Of a stretch of 64,000 nt of DNA, positions 46,312-61,900 are shown one piece after another. This DNA comes from Pempheris klunzingeri (lineage: Eukaryota > Chordata > Actinopteri > Acropomatiformes > Pempheridae). A model generated the notes under the pieces. That model was not told the DNA's origin and searched no databases. It saw only the letters and a program-made list of their open reading frames with translations. A program made the translations under genes and the position numbers. Numbering within the stretch: the stretch's first letter is position 1; each line of letters opens with the position of its first letter. The stretch spans positions 2,345,001 to 2,409,000 of the forward strand of contig NC_092020.1 of the NCBI RefSeq assembly GCF_042242105.1, in the 5' to 3' direction.

Positions 46312-47003
46312 AGATATATTTTCCACCATACCACTCTTTTCCCTGTACTGTGACCTTGGTGGCACCCTGTACCTCAGCTAGCCTATCTGAAGTCCAAGTC
46401 TTGATACTTAAAGGGTCAATACCTTTGGGACAAGGGCCTTACACCAGTAACCATGTTTTAGCTGATGGATTTCATTGACATGGATAATTTCTTTCTTGAA
46501 TCTGTGCTGAGATTTTGTTTTCATATAACATCTCTGATGCTTTCCAGGTTATATTCAATTAGAGAAGATTATCTTAATGTTTCGAATGTAGATTTATACT
46601 ATATCAATAATAGCCAAGTGTATGTTGGCTTGTTTTTCTTTTTTTAAAATTCACTTTTGATACTGTGAAAAATCTTTCGTTCAGAAAGATTAAAAACAAA
46701 AACGTTTTGACAAAAATAAAGTGTGGTGTTTGCTTTCTCAGTTTATCTTTACGGTTTGGTGTCCATGACATAGCATTTGCACGACCTGCTCCTCCAACAC
46801 CAGACTGTCTGTGGCGCTTCGAGCTGTTTGGACGCAGCGTCACCCGATAAGGTTTGACCCTCACAGCGATCCGTACAGCATCAAAGCTTCCTGTGTTGTG
46901 TAAACATGTGGATTAGCTGTATTTATTAAATTGTCTGCTTCGTAATTTGGTCAATAACTCGTTGCTCGGCCACATAGAGAACGTTACTGTATTCATAAGT
47001 AAA

Positions 47004-52411
<5,408 letters not shown>

Positions 52412-52627
52412 GAGTTTTTCACCAGAGGGAAAGGAAGTGAGAAACATTTCTGAGGGAAGTGTACAGTTAGTGTCGTGTCACTGAGCAAAGGAAGTGTATT
52501 TTTATCATCACAGAACATAGTTTGCAAGTTGCTCAGTTTTTTTTTTTTTTACCTTATTTGTTCAAAACATGTCCTACTTGTTCTGGATGTGTAGACTTTG
52601 TAACATACATTTTATACTCTAATTGTA

Positions 52628-52633
52628 AATAAA
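52628..52633 (+). terminator. ddx41 polyadenylation signal
   Basis: AATAAA 216 bp after the ddx41 stop, with a second AATAAA at 52681-52686. The spacer to the dok3 start codon is under 400 bp. Confidence 0.7.
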
Positions 52634-53006
52634 ACTGCTATATCTGTTATCTTTTATGCTTTTATGCTCTTCCTGGAAAAAATAAAAAGGTGCGGTACCA
52701 GTTTTGTATACTGAGGAAGTTGCTAAAACAAGCAGATTAATGCAAAGGGAAGTTTGACTCAAGAAAACAGCAAGACACATCATATGTGTCCTTGCTTTTG
52801 CAAGAGTCAGAGAGATCAGAGAGATCTTAACTTTTACCCATTAGACGCACACGGGTACGGTCAGAATGAGAGCTGCTGTGACGTAGAGGAAACTATTGTT
52901 GTAGTGTAATAGAAAAGCCATTTTTATCCTCTTGGGCTGTTACATCTTGACCACACAGAACAACTGTTGTACTAGAGTGAAACATTTACAGAGAAAGCTT
53001 ACAAGC

Positions 53007-56000
53007 ATGGAGGTCATCTTCAAAGAAGGGACGCTCTACCTTCAGGGGGTCAAGTTTGGAAAAGTAAGTTTTATTCACAAATTGACAAATTCAGCATACT
53101 TGTGAAAAAGTGAATAATGTGGCTCATTTTCCAGGACAGCGTTTTACTTTTCTGAACTGCTTAATTGAATTAGGCAAAGGCTAACAAATGTTTTTCACAA
53201 ATGTTCTAATTGTTGATGTGGAGGATATTAGATCTGAAGTCACTGCATGCAAAGACAGAATATCAAGCTTTAGTAAACAATGCAGAGTGCACAGCCAAAC
53301 CCTGTGAGCGTTTAGTAAAAACATGCAAATATCTGGAGTAAATGAAAAAGATTTTACTCCTTACTCAAACTAAATTTCACAATTTCTATCACGCATGCAC
53401 TCTACATGGAATAGAATGAAAATGATTTTGCTGAATTTAAGAAACTGCCGTCAAGACCTCCTGTGGCGTAAGCTTTCTACACCCTCTTGCTTTTGCAATA
53501 TTCAGATGTTCAGTGGGGTTGGCTACAAGCAAGTAAGCAGCAACTACACCGTTTGAATACACGTTTAGGGTTATTACTTTACGTGCTGCTTTTACTTACA
53601 TGTAATCATTCTCTACACCTATTTAAGAGTGAAGAAATGACACGTGGTCGCCGTGTTCAGGTCAATGCGGACACGATTCTGTTTTGAATACAAATCAAAT
53701 GCTCTCATTCTAGAGTGACGGGGTGAATACACTCGATGCAGCACAACTGATGAATGAATGAAAAGCAATGAAAAGCATCTTGAAATTAGCTCTGTATCCA
53801 GAATATTTATGTTATTATAATAAACCTTGTAAAAAAGTGTAGAATGGGCAGTAAGATATGAACTGGGTGTCTTCTCTAATAACCACAAGTTCAAGCCATC
53901 CAATCATCAATTTTTAAAAGTCTCAAAGTCAGTAGGTCTCATATCGCCATGTGGAGCAGAACTGTAGAGTGGTGTGTCGTCTGCATGACAATAGAAAAAA
54001 GAGGCCAGGTCTGCTGGTCAACATAATAACATAAGATCTAAGTCACTGACTGACTGTGCCAGAGAACCCATTTATTAACTTCTTCCATCTCCTCCCATCT
54101 TCTACTACAGAAAACATGGCGGAAAATATGGATTACGCTTTTTAAACCCAGCTCCACAGGGGTTGGGAGGTTGGAGTTTTATACTGTATTTGACAACAGC
54201 TCTCCTACTGACCAGTGGAGGATCGGTCGGCAGAAAATGCCAGACAGGAAAGTGGTCCGTCTAAGTGACTGCCTCAGCGTGACCCCTGCTCCTAAGGAGT
54301 CTTGCCCGACTGGGTGCACAGCCTTCTACTTAAACACCACTCAGTGCACCTACACGCTGGCCTCCACAACAAGCCAGGACTGGCTGAGTGCCCTCTGCCT
54401 TCTAGCCTTCCAGGTATCACACATCTCTCCATTTGACCTTTCTCTTTTTATATCAGGAGCAGTATTGTCATTTGGAAAAAGTGTTGATAAACCTTATCTA
54501 CGATCACTATATAGATAGCACAATGGGGAAGTTAATACAGTATCTGGAACTTTCTGTCACTTCACTTCTCTAATTCTCCTGCTTGCATAAGCTCTGCTCT
54601 TTCTTGCATCTTACCTCTTTGAAGTCATAAAACTGATAAGAGGGTGGAGTTCGCTCCGTATAATGTTTACCATGCCACCGTGTTTACAGAAGGATCCTGG
54701 AGAATCAGACAAAGGGGGTTTCGAGGGAGGAAATAGCCTGACCATGGAGGACAATGACCTTTACTCATCTTGGATAACTGGTAATTCTCGCCAATCTTCA
54801 GTCAACAAGCAAAAATAATTTCAGTTAAGTGAGTGTCAGCTGAAGTGGTTCTCATCAGAAACAGTTACCAGGTGGTTAACTTAATATATTTGGGAAGGTG
54901 CCATTGCTAAAGGACAGATACATAATTCTGAGGGTGAGGGGGTCAGAAATGGGGTAGGATATTGTCATGTTATTACTGGTGCTCTCACGTTTGGTTTTAC
55001 CTCCAAATAACCATTTAATCTGGACAAACTATTAGCTTTTTCACCATTGTCTGACTAACAGTGTTTTTTTTGTTTTTTTTTACCAGTTTTAGTCGAGCTG
55101 CAGCGTTCCCATATTGGCAATTAACCTGTAAAGTACAAAGTTGTCATAACTAATAGAAATAACTGCACAAATTAGACCCAAGTTGTGAGAAAGTGGAATT
55201 ATCTTTTAATAAGCTTGTGCGAGTAAAGCAAGCAGTGAGCTTTAGATGTTATAGCATCATAAATTCAAGACATCAGCAGAAAACTTGAATATGTGTGAGC
55301 AGACGCTACAGTCACTAATTTATTCAAACATGAACGCCAGAATGTATTAGCGTCAGCAAGCTGTGGCTTACACAAATTTATTTCTTTTTATTTCCTAATG
55401 GATTACACTTCTCCTGAAAAATCGAGGCAGCCTGGTCACATGGAGAGATTAGCAGAATGCAAATCAGCCCGTTTCTGTATGAGAATGTATTTGTTGTACG
55501 TTTAGGCAGCGCCGGCGTATTTCTGCTCAGACCACATATGGAAAACTTGCTTTCCGTGTGCAGTGGTGCTGCACTAAACTCAGCGTGCTGTGATGTTTTA
55601 AGTGGCAAATACTTTCCCGTCTTCTCATATTTAGGTCTTACCCTTCCGCCAAACCAGTACCAAGTGACTGTCCAGAGCACGGAGGCATCCAGGAGGTGCC
55701 AGTTGGCTGGTGACTATCTGGTCTCCCCTGAACAAGAGGCTATGATACTGCTAGCCATCAGCACTGGTCACATCATCTGTCGCTGGCCGTACAGGCTCCT
55801 ACGCAAATTTGGACAGGTTGAGGTAAAGCACAAAGATTTATCCATACTGCATCACCATGGCTATGATTCAGCTCAGATCATTCACATGTCTTTAAAGGAA
55901 TAGTTGGACATTTTGGAAAGCAGGTTTAATGGCTTTCTTGGCCAGAGATAGATGAGAAGATGGATACCCATCTCATGTGCGAGAGCGGTATTGATCATCT

Positions 56001-56947
56001 CATCAAACTCACAAGCAAGAACACAAATGAGCATGTTTCTCAAAACAGTTATGGTTGGTTATTAATGGGTGTGATTGCAGGGTGGATTCAGCATTGAAGC
56101 AGGCCGTCGCTGTGAGTCAGGAGAAGGAGTGTTCGTCTTCCTGTCCAAGTGGGGTCCCCAGATCTTCCAGGCTATATTAAAGCAGTGCTCTGTGGAGAGT
56201 AAGTCCTCCTTCCAGCCACTCAGCGCCCACAGAAGATCCTTATCCGATCAGTCTCCTGTTATGCTCCCAACCACGACCAACCAGCCGTCTGCTCCCCCCA
56301 TCTACAACCCTGCAGATGTTTCTGCTGACCCAGAGGACGAGTCTGCCGACCACTACTCTACTATTAATGTCTCTGTACCAAATGTGACGCAGCCATCTCT
56401 AGTGAAACCATACCTCTCTAACAGCAAGGAGGCTGTGGGAGAGGAGAGTGAGGATGAGAGTGGACGCTGTCATTCTCTGGATGCTTTACACCTGGATAGT
56501 GTCATGGATGAAACCATTTATTACAACCTAAGCAGAGCCACGCCTCCCATGACCAGAAAAGATCGGTTCACAGCTGAGACAGACGATTCAGAGTGCGTCT
56601 ATTCAGATGTGAAAAAAGTTCATTTTCCCTTAAATCCCCAGATGCAGCCCTTCTTGCCATCCATCCCTCCGCCTGTTCCTCCGCCCTCTCCCTGCAACAT
56701 GCCCAAGTCCCGATTCCAGCGTCAGCCCCCTGCCAATAACTGCATCCTGCCAGGGTACATTGCACATGCACAGGCAGTGGACGACGTGAAAGAGATGGAG
56801 GAGGCCAACGGCTCCTCTGCCCATGTTACCCCCACAGAGGCCCCTGGCAGTTTTAAACACAGGCTGGCAGAAATCATTTCCAAGGACCTGGCAAAGTTCC
56901 AGCCACCTCTTCCCTCCGGATCGGGCAGCCCCACATTTTCTCAGTAG
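53007..56947 (+). CDS. dok3: Docking protein 3 adaptor
   Basis: Five coding exons: 53007-53063, 54111-54413, 54690-54780, 55635-55822 and 56081-56947 (stop TAG). They encode about 501 residues. An N-terminal PH domain (residues 1 to about 115, with GTLYLQGVKFGKKTWRKIW and QDWLSALCLLAFQ) is followed by an IRS-type PTB domain (residues 140 to 250, with VTVQSTEASRRCQL, WPYRLLRKFG, EAGRRCESGEGVFVF). The remaining tail is long, with candidate phosphotyrosine sites (DHYSTINV, ETIYYNLS, ECVYSDVKK) and a proline-rich PPPVPPPSP run. Family knowledge: DOK3 is a membrane-proximal adaptor that damps B-cell, macrophage and Toll-like receptor signalling through SHIP1 and GRB2. The splice before exon 5 gives EGGFSIEAG, matching human KGVFSFEAG. 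Confidence 0.95.
55893..56035 (+). repeat. Fragment of a dispersed teleost repeat (copy 2)
   Basis: TTTAAAGGAATAGTTGGACATTTTGG through AGATAGATGAGAAGATGGAT to ATCTCATGTGCGAG, in dok3 intron 4. The head is shared with the minus-strand copy at 13735-13843, and the ATGAGAAGAT...CTCATGT order fits the common family as I remember it. Confidence 0.65.
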
Positions 56948-58112
56948 GCTATTAGTTAACAGACAGACTAGAAGGAGCAGTTTTAACCATGATAAACTGT
57001 CATAAAGCATAATTAGTTTCTTAATGTCTCTGAAATCCCCTCCGCTGGGAACATTAGGCTTCAGGACTTGGCTTACAGATGTTTGTATGTTAACCTGCTG
57101 TGGTGGAAAGCAACAAAATGCATTAAAGTACTGTACTTATTTGCAATTTTAAAGCATTTGAGAGAAAGTATGAGTATTGAAATTTGTTACTGTACTTATA
57201 CTGAACTACATCCCAGAGGTAGATATTATACTTCTTGTACTTATCTTAACAGCAACTCTGCAAAGTCAGATTATCAATACAAATATGATCAACTAAGATC
57301 ATATTGTATGATGTCTGATGTATGATGTATGATGTAGTGTGTAAAGTTAAAATTAGTCCCAACCCTACCAGCTGTAACATTAGTGATGCTTACACATGCA
57401 TCAATAACTAGAATCCAATATTACAATATATATTATAATATATATCATTATTCTGAGATGATTCATTCTACATACTTTCACTTTTGGTACTTTAAGTATA
57501 TTTTCATGCTGATACTTTCACACTAGTATGTAAAACTTTAAAGCAGGGCTTTAAATCATACAGAGATCATACAGAGTATGCAGCACATGTATCAGCTGTT
57601 GTGTAGCAATATTGAAATATTAAGAATCCAAGTTTGTGTTTTTGAAGTGTAACTTACTCAGCACATGACAAACAAAAATGAAATACACAAAATCAACTTA
57701 AATGCACACTTGTGTCGTAAGTATATCTTTATTATAGTAAAACAATCGTCATAAAATACCCCAAAGCTATACATAAATATCAAAATAATTGTTTTTAATT
57801 TAGACAAATGTCACTAATGACACTGGAAATGTCTTTAGTGATGGTTCAAGCCATAAAGTGCATTAAAAAGGCCTGTGGGAGTTCACCATGGCCTTAGGAA
57901 GTAAAAAAAAAAAAAACATCTCACAAGGCGTTTTTGAGTTTTACCTGTTTTTTCCGTTTGGCAGTGCAACACCTAAGCTAATCAAACTGACAGGAGAACC
58001 TGTAGGACTATCTCACATGATCAACATCTCTATATTTGGTTCTCCTGGTTTCCCCTAGAAGAACAGACACTGCAGTGTAAACAGGGAGAAGTCACTGGTT
58101 TTCTGTTTTCTG
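56948..58112. other. dok3 3' flank and atoh1 3' UTR
   Basis: AT-rich. Holds a weak ATTAAA (57122-57127) that could serve dok3 and a short GATGTAT-type tandem run near 57306-57340. TTTATT at 57728-57733 is a minus-strand AATAAA suited to the atoh1-type gene and would give it a 3' UTR of about 0.4 kb. The two genes converge here. Confidence 0.5.
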
Positions 58113-58850
58113 TCACTGTCTCCCAGCGTGACTCTCCTCCATGTCACTGAGGTGCGATGATTCTCCATCGCTGCTGTTGGAGGAGGCTGATTTATTTGAC
58201 CCGAAGTCAGATGTAGATCCAAGTATTATAAGGTGGCCGACGGAGGCGGAGGAGTCCCGCTGTTCTCCGGTCAGTGGGTTCGGGGACTGCGCAGTGGCTC
58301 CAGGCCTGAGAGAGTGAATCAGACCCCTCATGGAGCTCTTGTCCGCTGAGCCCGGGCGCGGACTCCTGCACTCCGGGTGAACCACACCGGCCAGGAGCTC
58401 CGACAGCTCAGTAATGTAAATCTGCGCCATTTGGAGGGTGTCATACTTGGACAGCTTCCTCTCGTTCTCCAGGGAGGGGATCACGCTCCTCAGCTCGTCA
58501 AACGCTTTGTTGAGGCCGTGCATCCTTCTCCTCTCTCTGGCGTTGGCTGCGACGCGCCTGTGCTTCTGGGGCCCAAAGTGGCTCGCCTTGCCTCCCTCTG
58601 ATGCCTTGTCAGAGTCCGTCTCTGTGCTCCCCGTGGCGGACACGCTGTCAGGTAGTTTACTAATGTTGGTTAGTTTGTCCAGTGAGAGGCCCGAGTCGGC
58701 AGCTCCGTGCGCGTCCCTCCTGGAGAACGCATGGAGAGAAGCAGAGGAGATCCAAGCCTTGGAGCTGATGTGGGCCACGCTGCGCTGCTGCGGCAGGGTG
58801 AAGTCCTCTGGGTAGTCTGGCCAGCCTGAGAGCTCTACTTTCGCAGTCAT
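58113..58850 (-). CDS. atoh1: Atonal-type proneural bHLH factor (Atoh1 family)
   Basis: Intronless, as in other Atoh1 genes. I place the start at the ATG at 58850 ([16 protein letters not shown]...), giving 245 residues. An in-frame ATG further up at 59063 lies beyond the TATA box and is not expected in the transcript. The bHLH spans about residues 97-154, with the atonal-type basic region [20 protein letters not shown] and the HLH core [17 protein letters not shown]. The C-terminus is Ser-rich and acidic. Family knowledge: Atoh1 pairs with E-proteins at E-boxes to specify cerebellar granule and rhombic-lip neurons, inner-ear and lateral-line hair cells, and gut secretory cells. Teleosts keep several copies (atoh1a, b, c). 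Its 5q35-type neighbours make atoh1c a reasonable guess, but this is not proven from sequence. Confidence 0.93.
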   Translation of the reverse strand: MTAKVELSGWPDYPEDFTLPQQRSVAHISSKAWISSASLHAFSRRDAHGAADSGLSLDKLTNISKLPDSVSATGSTETDSDKASEGGKASHFGPQKHRRVAANARERRRMHGLNKAFDELRSVIPSLENERKLSKYDTLQMAQIYITELSELLAGVVHPECRSPRPGSADKSSMRGLIHSLRPGATAQSPNPLTGEQRDSSASVGHLIILGSTSDFGSNKSASSNSSDGESSHLSDMEESHAGRQ

Positions 58851-58953
58851 CACTGTAAAGGCCTGTGGTCGTGCACGGCAGGGAAAGGTCACACACACAA
58901 GACTTGTGGCTGGTGCCCCTCGTCTCTGGAGTCGTTTTGCACCGCGCCAGCAA

Positions 58954-58959
58954 TTTATA
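58954..58959 (-). promoter_or_regulatory. TATA box of the atoh1-type gene
   Basis: The minus strand reads CCTTATAAATTGC; TATAAA occupies 58959-58954. It lies about 105 bp upstream of the chosen ATG, so transcription should start near 58925 and leave a 5' UTR of about 75 nt. This position excludes the upstream ATG at 59063 from the message. Confidence 0.75.
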
Positions 58960-61900
58960 AGGCCTCCCTGCTCCGACACATCTGACAGCCCTGCCCTGCA
59001 GCCTCGGGAGGCAGCAGCCAATCGCACAGTGTCCTCTGACCCTGTCAAGGAACAATTAGACAAAGCTCGACTTTTTTTCTCCTATTGTGCATTGTAACTC
59101 AATCACGACCTTGTTATTGTGCTCACGCAGAGGGGAGCCGAAAGTATTAATCATTTAATAGCGTGGCTTATATGTTTGAAAAGGAACGTTTTTATCTCAT
59201 AAGACACTTTGCAGACCCTCATCAGTAAAGTGTCCCAGAAAGTAACAAAACACTTATTTTACATTTATTGGTAAATGAAACAAAGTTGTGTTTGCAACTT
59301 TTTTGTAACCCAAAGTTTATTCTGGTACATTTTCTGATGGGTATTACGACTCTTAAAGGTCTTAATACCGATTATAAAGGTTTTATCTAAAAAGTTAAGC
59401 TCGTCAGACATCGTACTTCCATCGCTTCTCCAAGTCCAAGCAAAAATACATCTGTGATTTTTTTCTCATGAGCAAAGGAACTGACTCCTTCACTGGGTCT
59501 GACTGTGGAGAGATCTGGCAGCACTGAGGTTTGTTCTCAAACAGTAAAAAGTGGACAATCTTTGGCGGATTATTTGCAGAAGAATAATAAAACGAGCAGG
59601 TGGAAGGCAAGACATGAGACACACCTGTCCCCAGCAGAGACATGATAACAGCTACGTTGTCCGAAGGCAATTTAGGAATCATTTAGCAGGAAGCAGGTTC
59701 AAAACATGCACGTGTAATAAAGCAAAAAGTATTATTACTGCTCTTATTCTGATCATCACCATTGTTATTATTACTATTATTGTTGTTCGATCAAGATTCG
59801 GTGTCCTAAGCGAGACCAAATCAAGTCAGATAAATTAATTTGGATTGGTCACGTGGCCCTTGTGCCTATCAGCTGTTGTCCCCTGGCACCCTGGACAAGC
59901 TACACACCTCTGTCACAACCAGTGTCACCCACGTCTCCCATATGCCGCAGCTCCGCGTTCACACCGCCACTGTGACGGGAGAGCTAATCACTCATTAGGT
60001 CATCAATTACAGGAGAGGAGCCTCTCCAGCACCAACGCAGACCTGTCCGATGGGAGCTCTGGGATGCTGACATGATGTAGACTTGGACAAATTTGGCATC
60101 CACCCCCTCCCTCTCTCCCTCTCTCTCTCTCTGTTTGTGTGTGTGAGACAGTCGGGGTCGAGCTCTGGTAAAGAAAATCACCATGACCTGCCTCGCCGCC
60201 AGCAGTTTAATGAGGCCTGGTCTTAGTTGAATAAATCGGCACGCTCTCCATCCCGGGGTGTCCATTCATTTTTTGGGCTACATGAATATTTCATTCCTTC
60301 AGCCCCACTGCCAGCGCAACAGCCTGCAACCCTGCGTGCAGGCTTTAAAAATGCGGCTACACTTCCCATCTGGTGCGGGGCGTGAGCGGGGGAGTGGCAG
60401 CGGAGGTGTGAGGAACATTTCTAAGGTCAGCTTTAGTGACTGATGCCTGTGTGTGTGTGCTGGGGGGCAAGTTCTGGTACCTCCCAGTGCTGCTCCAAGC
60501 CTCTGACCTACACAAGTGTAGGAGTTAACTGCATGTGATCTTCATGATTACTGCATTATTATTATTATCATATACATACATAAGCACAAGAGGGATCCAC
60601 AGACTTGCAAACTGTTGTCAGAGATGGTTGGGTGATTGCCCCTGGAGCAGTTATGGCTTTAGTGCTTTGCTCAAGGGCACCCCGGCAGTGCCCAGTGGGT
60701 GAACTGGCACCTGTCGAGCTACCGAGATGCACACCCCATTCTGGGGTCTGCGCTGGACTTGAACCGGTCACCCTGAAGGTGGAGCTAATTTGATCCTTTA
60801 GTTTGGCCCATAGAGTCCTGTGGCTCAGCCCCAACCCACTTTAACCCCCCAGTACCAAGACCATACAGCTGCACTTAAGTGCGGTGCTTAGTTACTTTCC
60901 ATTTCTGCAGATAGGTGATACCAACCAGAAGTGGCAGCAAAAAAAAGTGACCACTGAGAAGTAACAACACAGTATCTGAGGAATGCATGCTGGTAAAACT
61001 ACTTTGTTGTTTCCCCCCCAGACAAGCAGAGTGACTACAGTTATTTTGCTCTGTTACATACAGAAACACACACATCTACTCAGCATGTCAGCGGCTGGAT
61101 ATCAGCTGCTTTATCAAACTGCTAGTGCTCAAATTTAGTCATTTCACCAAAACTGCAGTGCCTCACATCACCACCCTGTGTGGCCACCTCCACTACAAAT
61201 ATCTCATTTCTTGCTATAAGCTTCAGGTGTCTGTGCATGTTTGCCTGGGCCCTGCTCCAAGAGGCACGCCTATCTGGGCAGTGTTGCTAAGTGAAACCCA
61301 GAACTCACTCACAACATGGACATCTGTATCCGTATCAAATATGCCCTGTTGAATCAGAATCCTGTACTCTCTCATCATAAAACACGTGCAGGTAGCCTGT
61401 AAACACTGCTGACTGGCAGAATGTAAATAATTTGGACCAATTTGTTCACAAACTGACTTGGGAGCCGTACCTGTGTGTTCTTTTTCTTTAAGAGCTCCTC
61501 CTGAACTCCTGAAAATAAAAAAGATGAAGAAGCTTTTGTAGTTGTCACACATACAAATATTTATGCGCAGCAGTAATGGAGACTGTCAGGTAGGCTGCAG
61601 TGTCAAATACAACATCACATAATGCAAAACAACAAACCGCCTTGATGGTAGCTGGCACAGAATGCCTCAGCAACCTCACAGATCAGTTTATTGCCAATAA
61701 TGCTGTCACAACATGTCACCAACTTGGCAGCCGTGGGTGCCATAGATGACTGCAGCTGCCAGATGACGTTGGTGAAGGATCGGGCCCCATTCCCAACAGC
61801 TTATCCTGACCCTTAACTATTCAAACCCTAAACCCAACCGGCCAACCACAGCGGCTCCCGCTTGTATCCGCACACGCTCTGTGGCTGCTGTTCAACTGTT

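Larger units (their letters stand above)
45027..47003 (+). other. fam193b 3' UTR / spacer before ddx41
   Basis: No coding exon is evident. It holds the AATAAA at 45350-45355, an AT-rich stretch, a GT microsatellite at 46271-46311 and, nearer ddx41, a locally GC-richer block around 46770-46870 that may be promoter DNA. The ddx41 5' UTR ends at 47003. Confidence 0.5.

Noticed and set aside
58851-59063. N-terminal extension of the atoh1-type protein
   Set aside because: A TATA box lies within it and the residues do not resemble Atoh1 N-termini.
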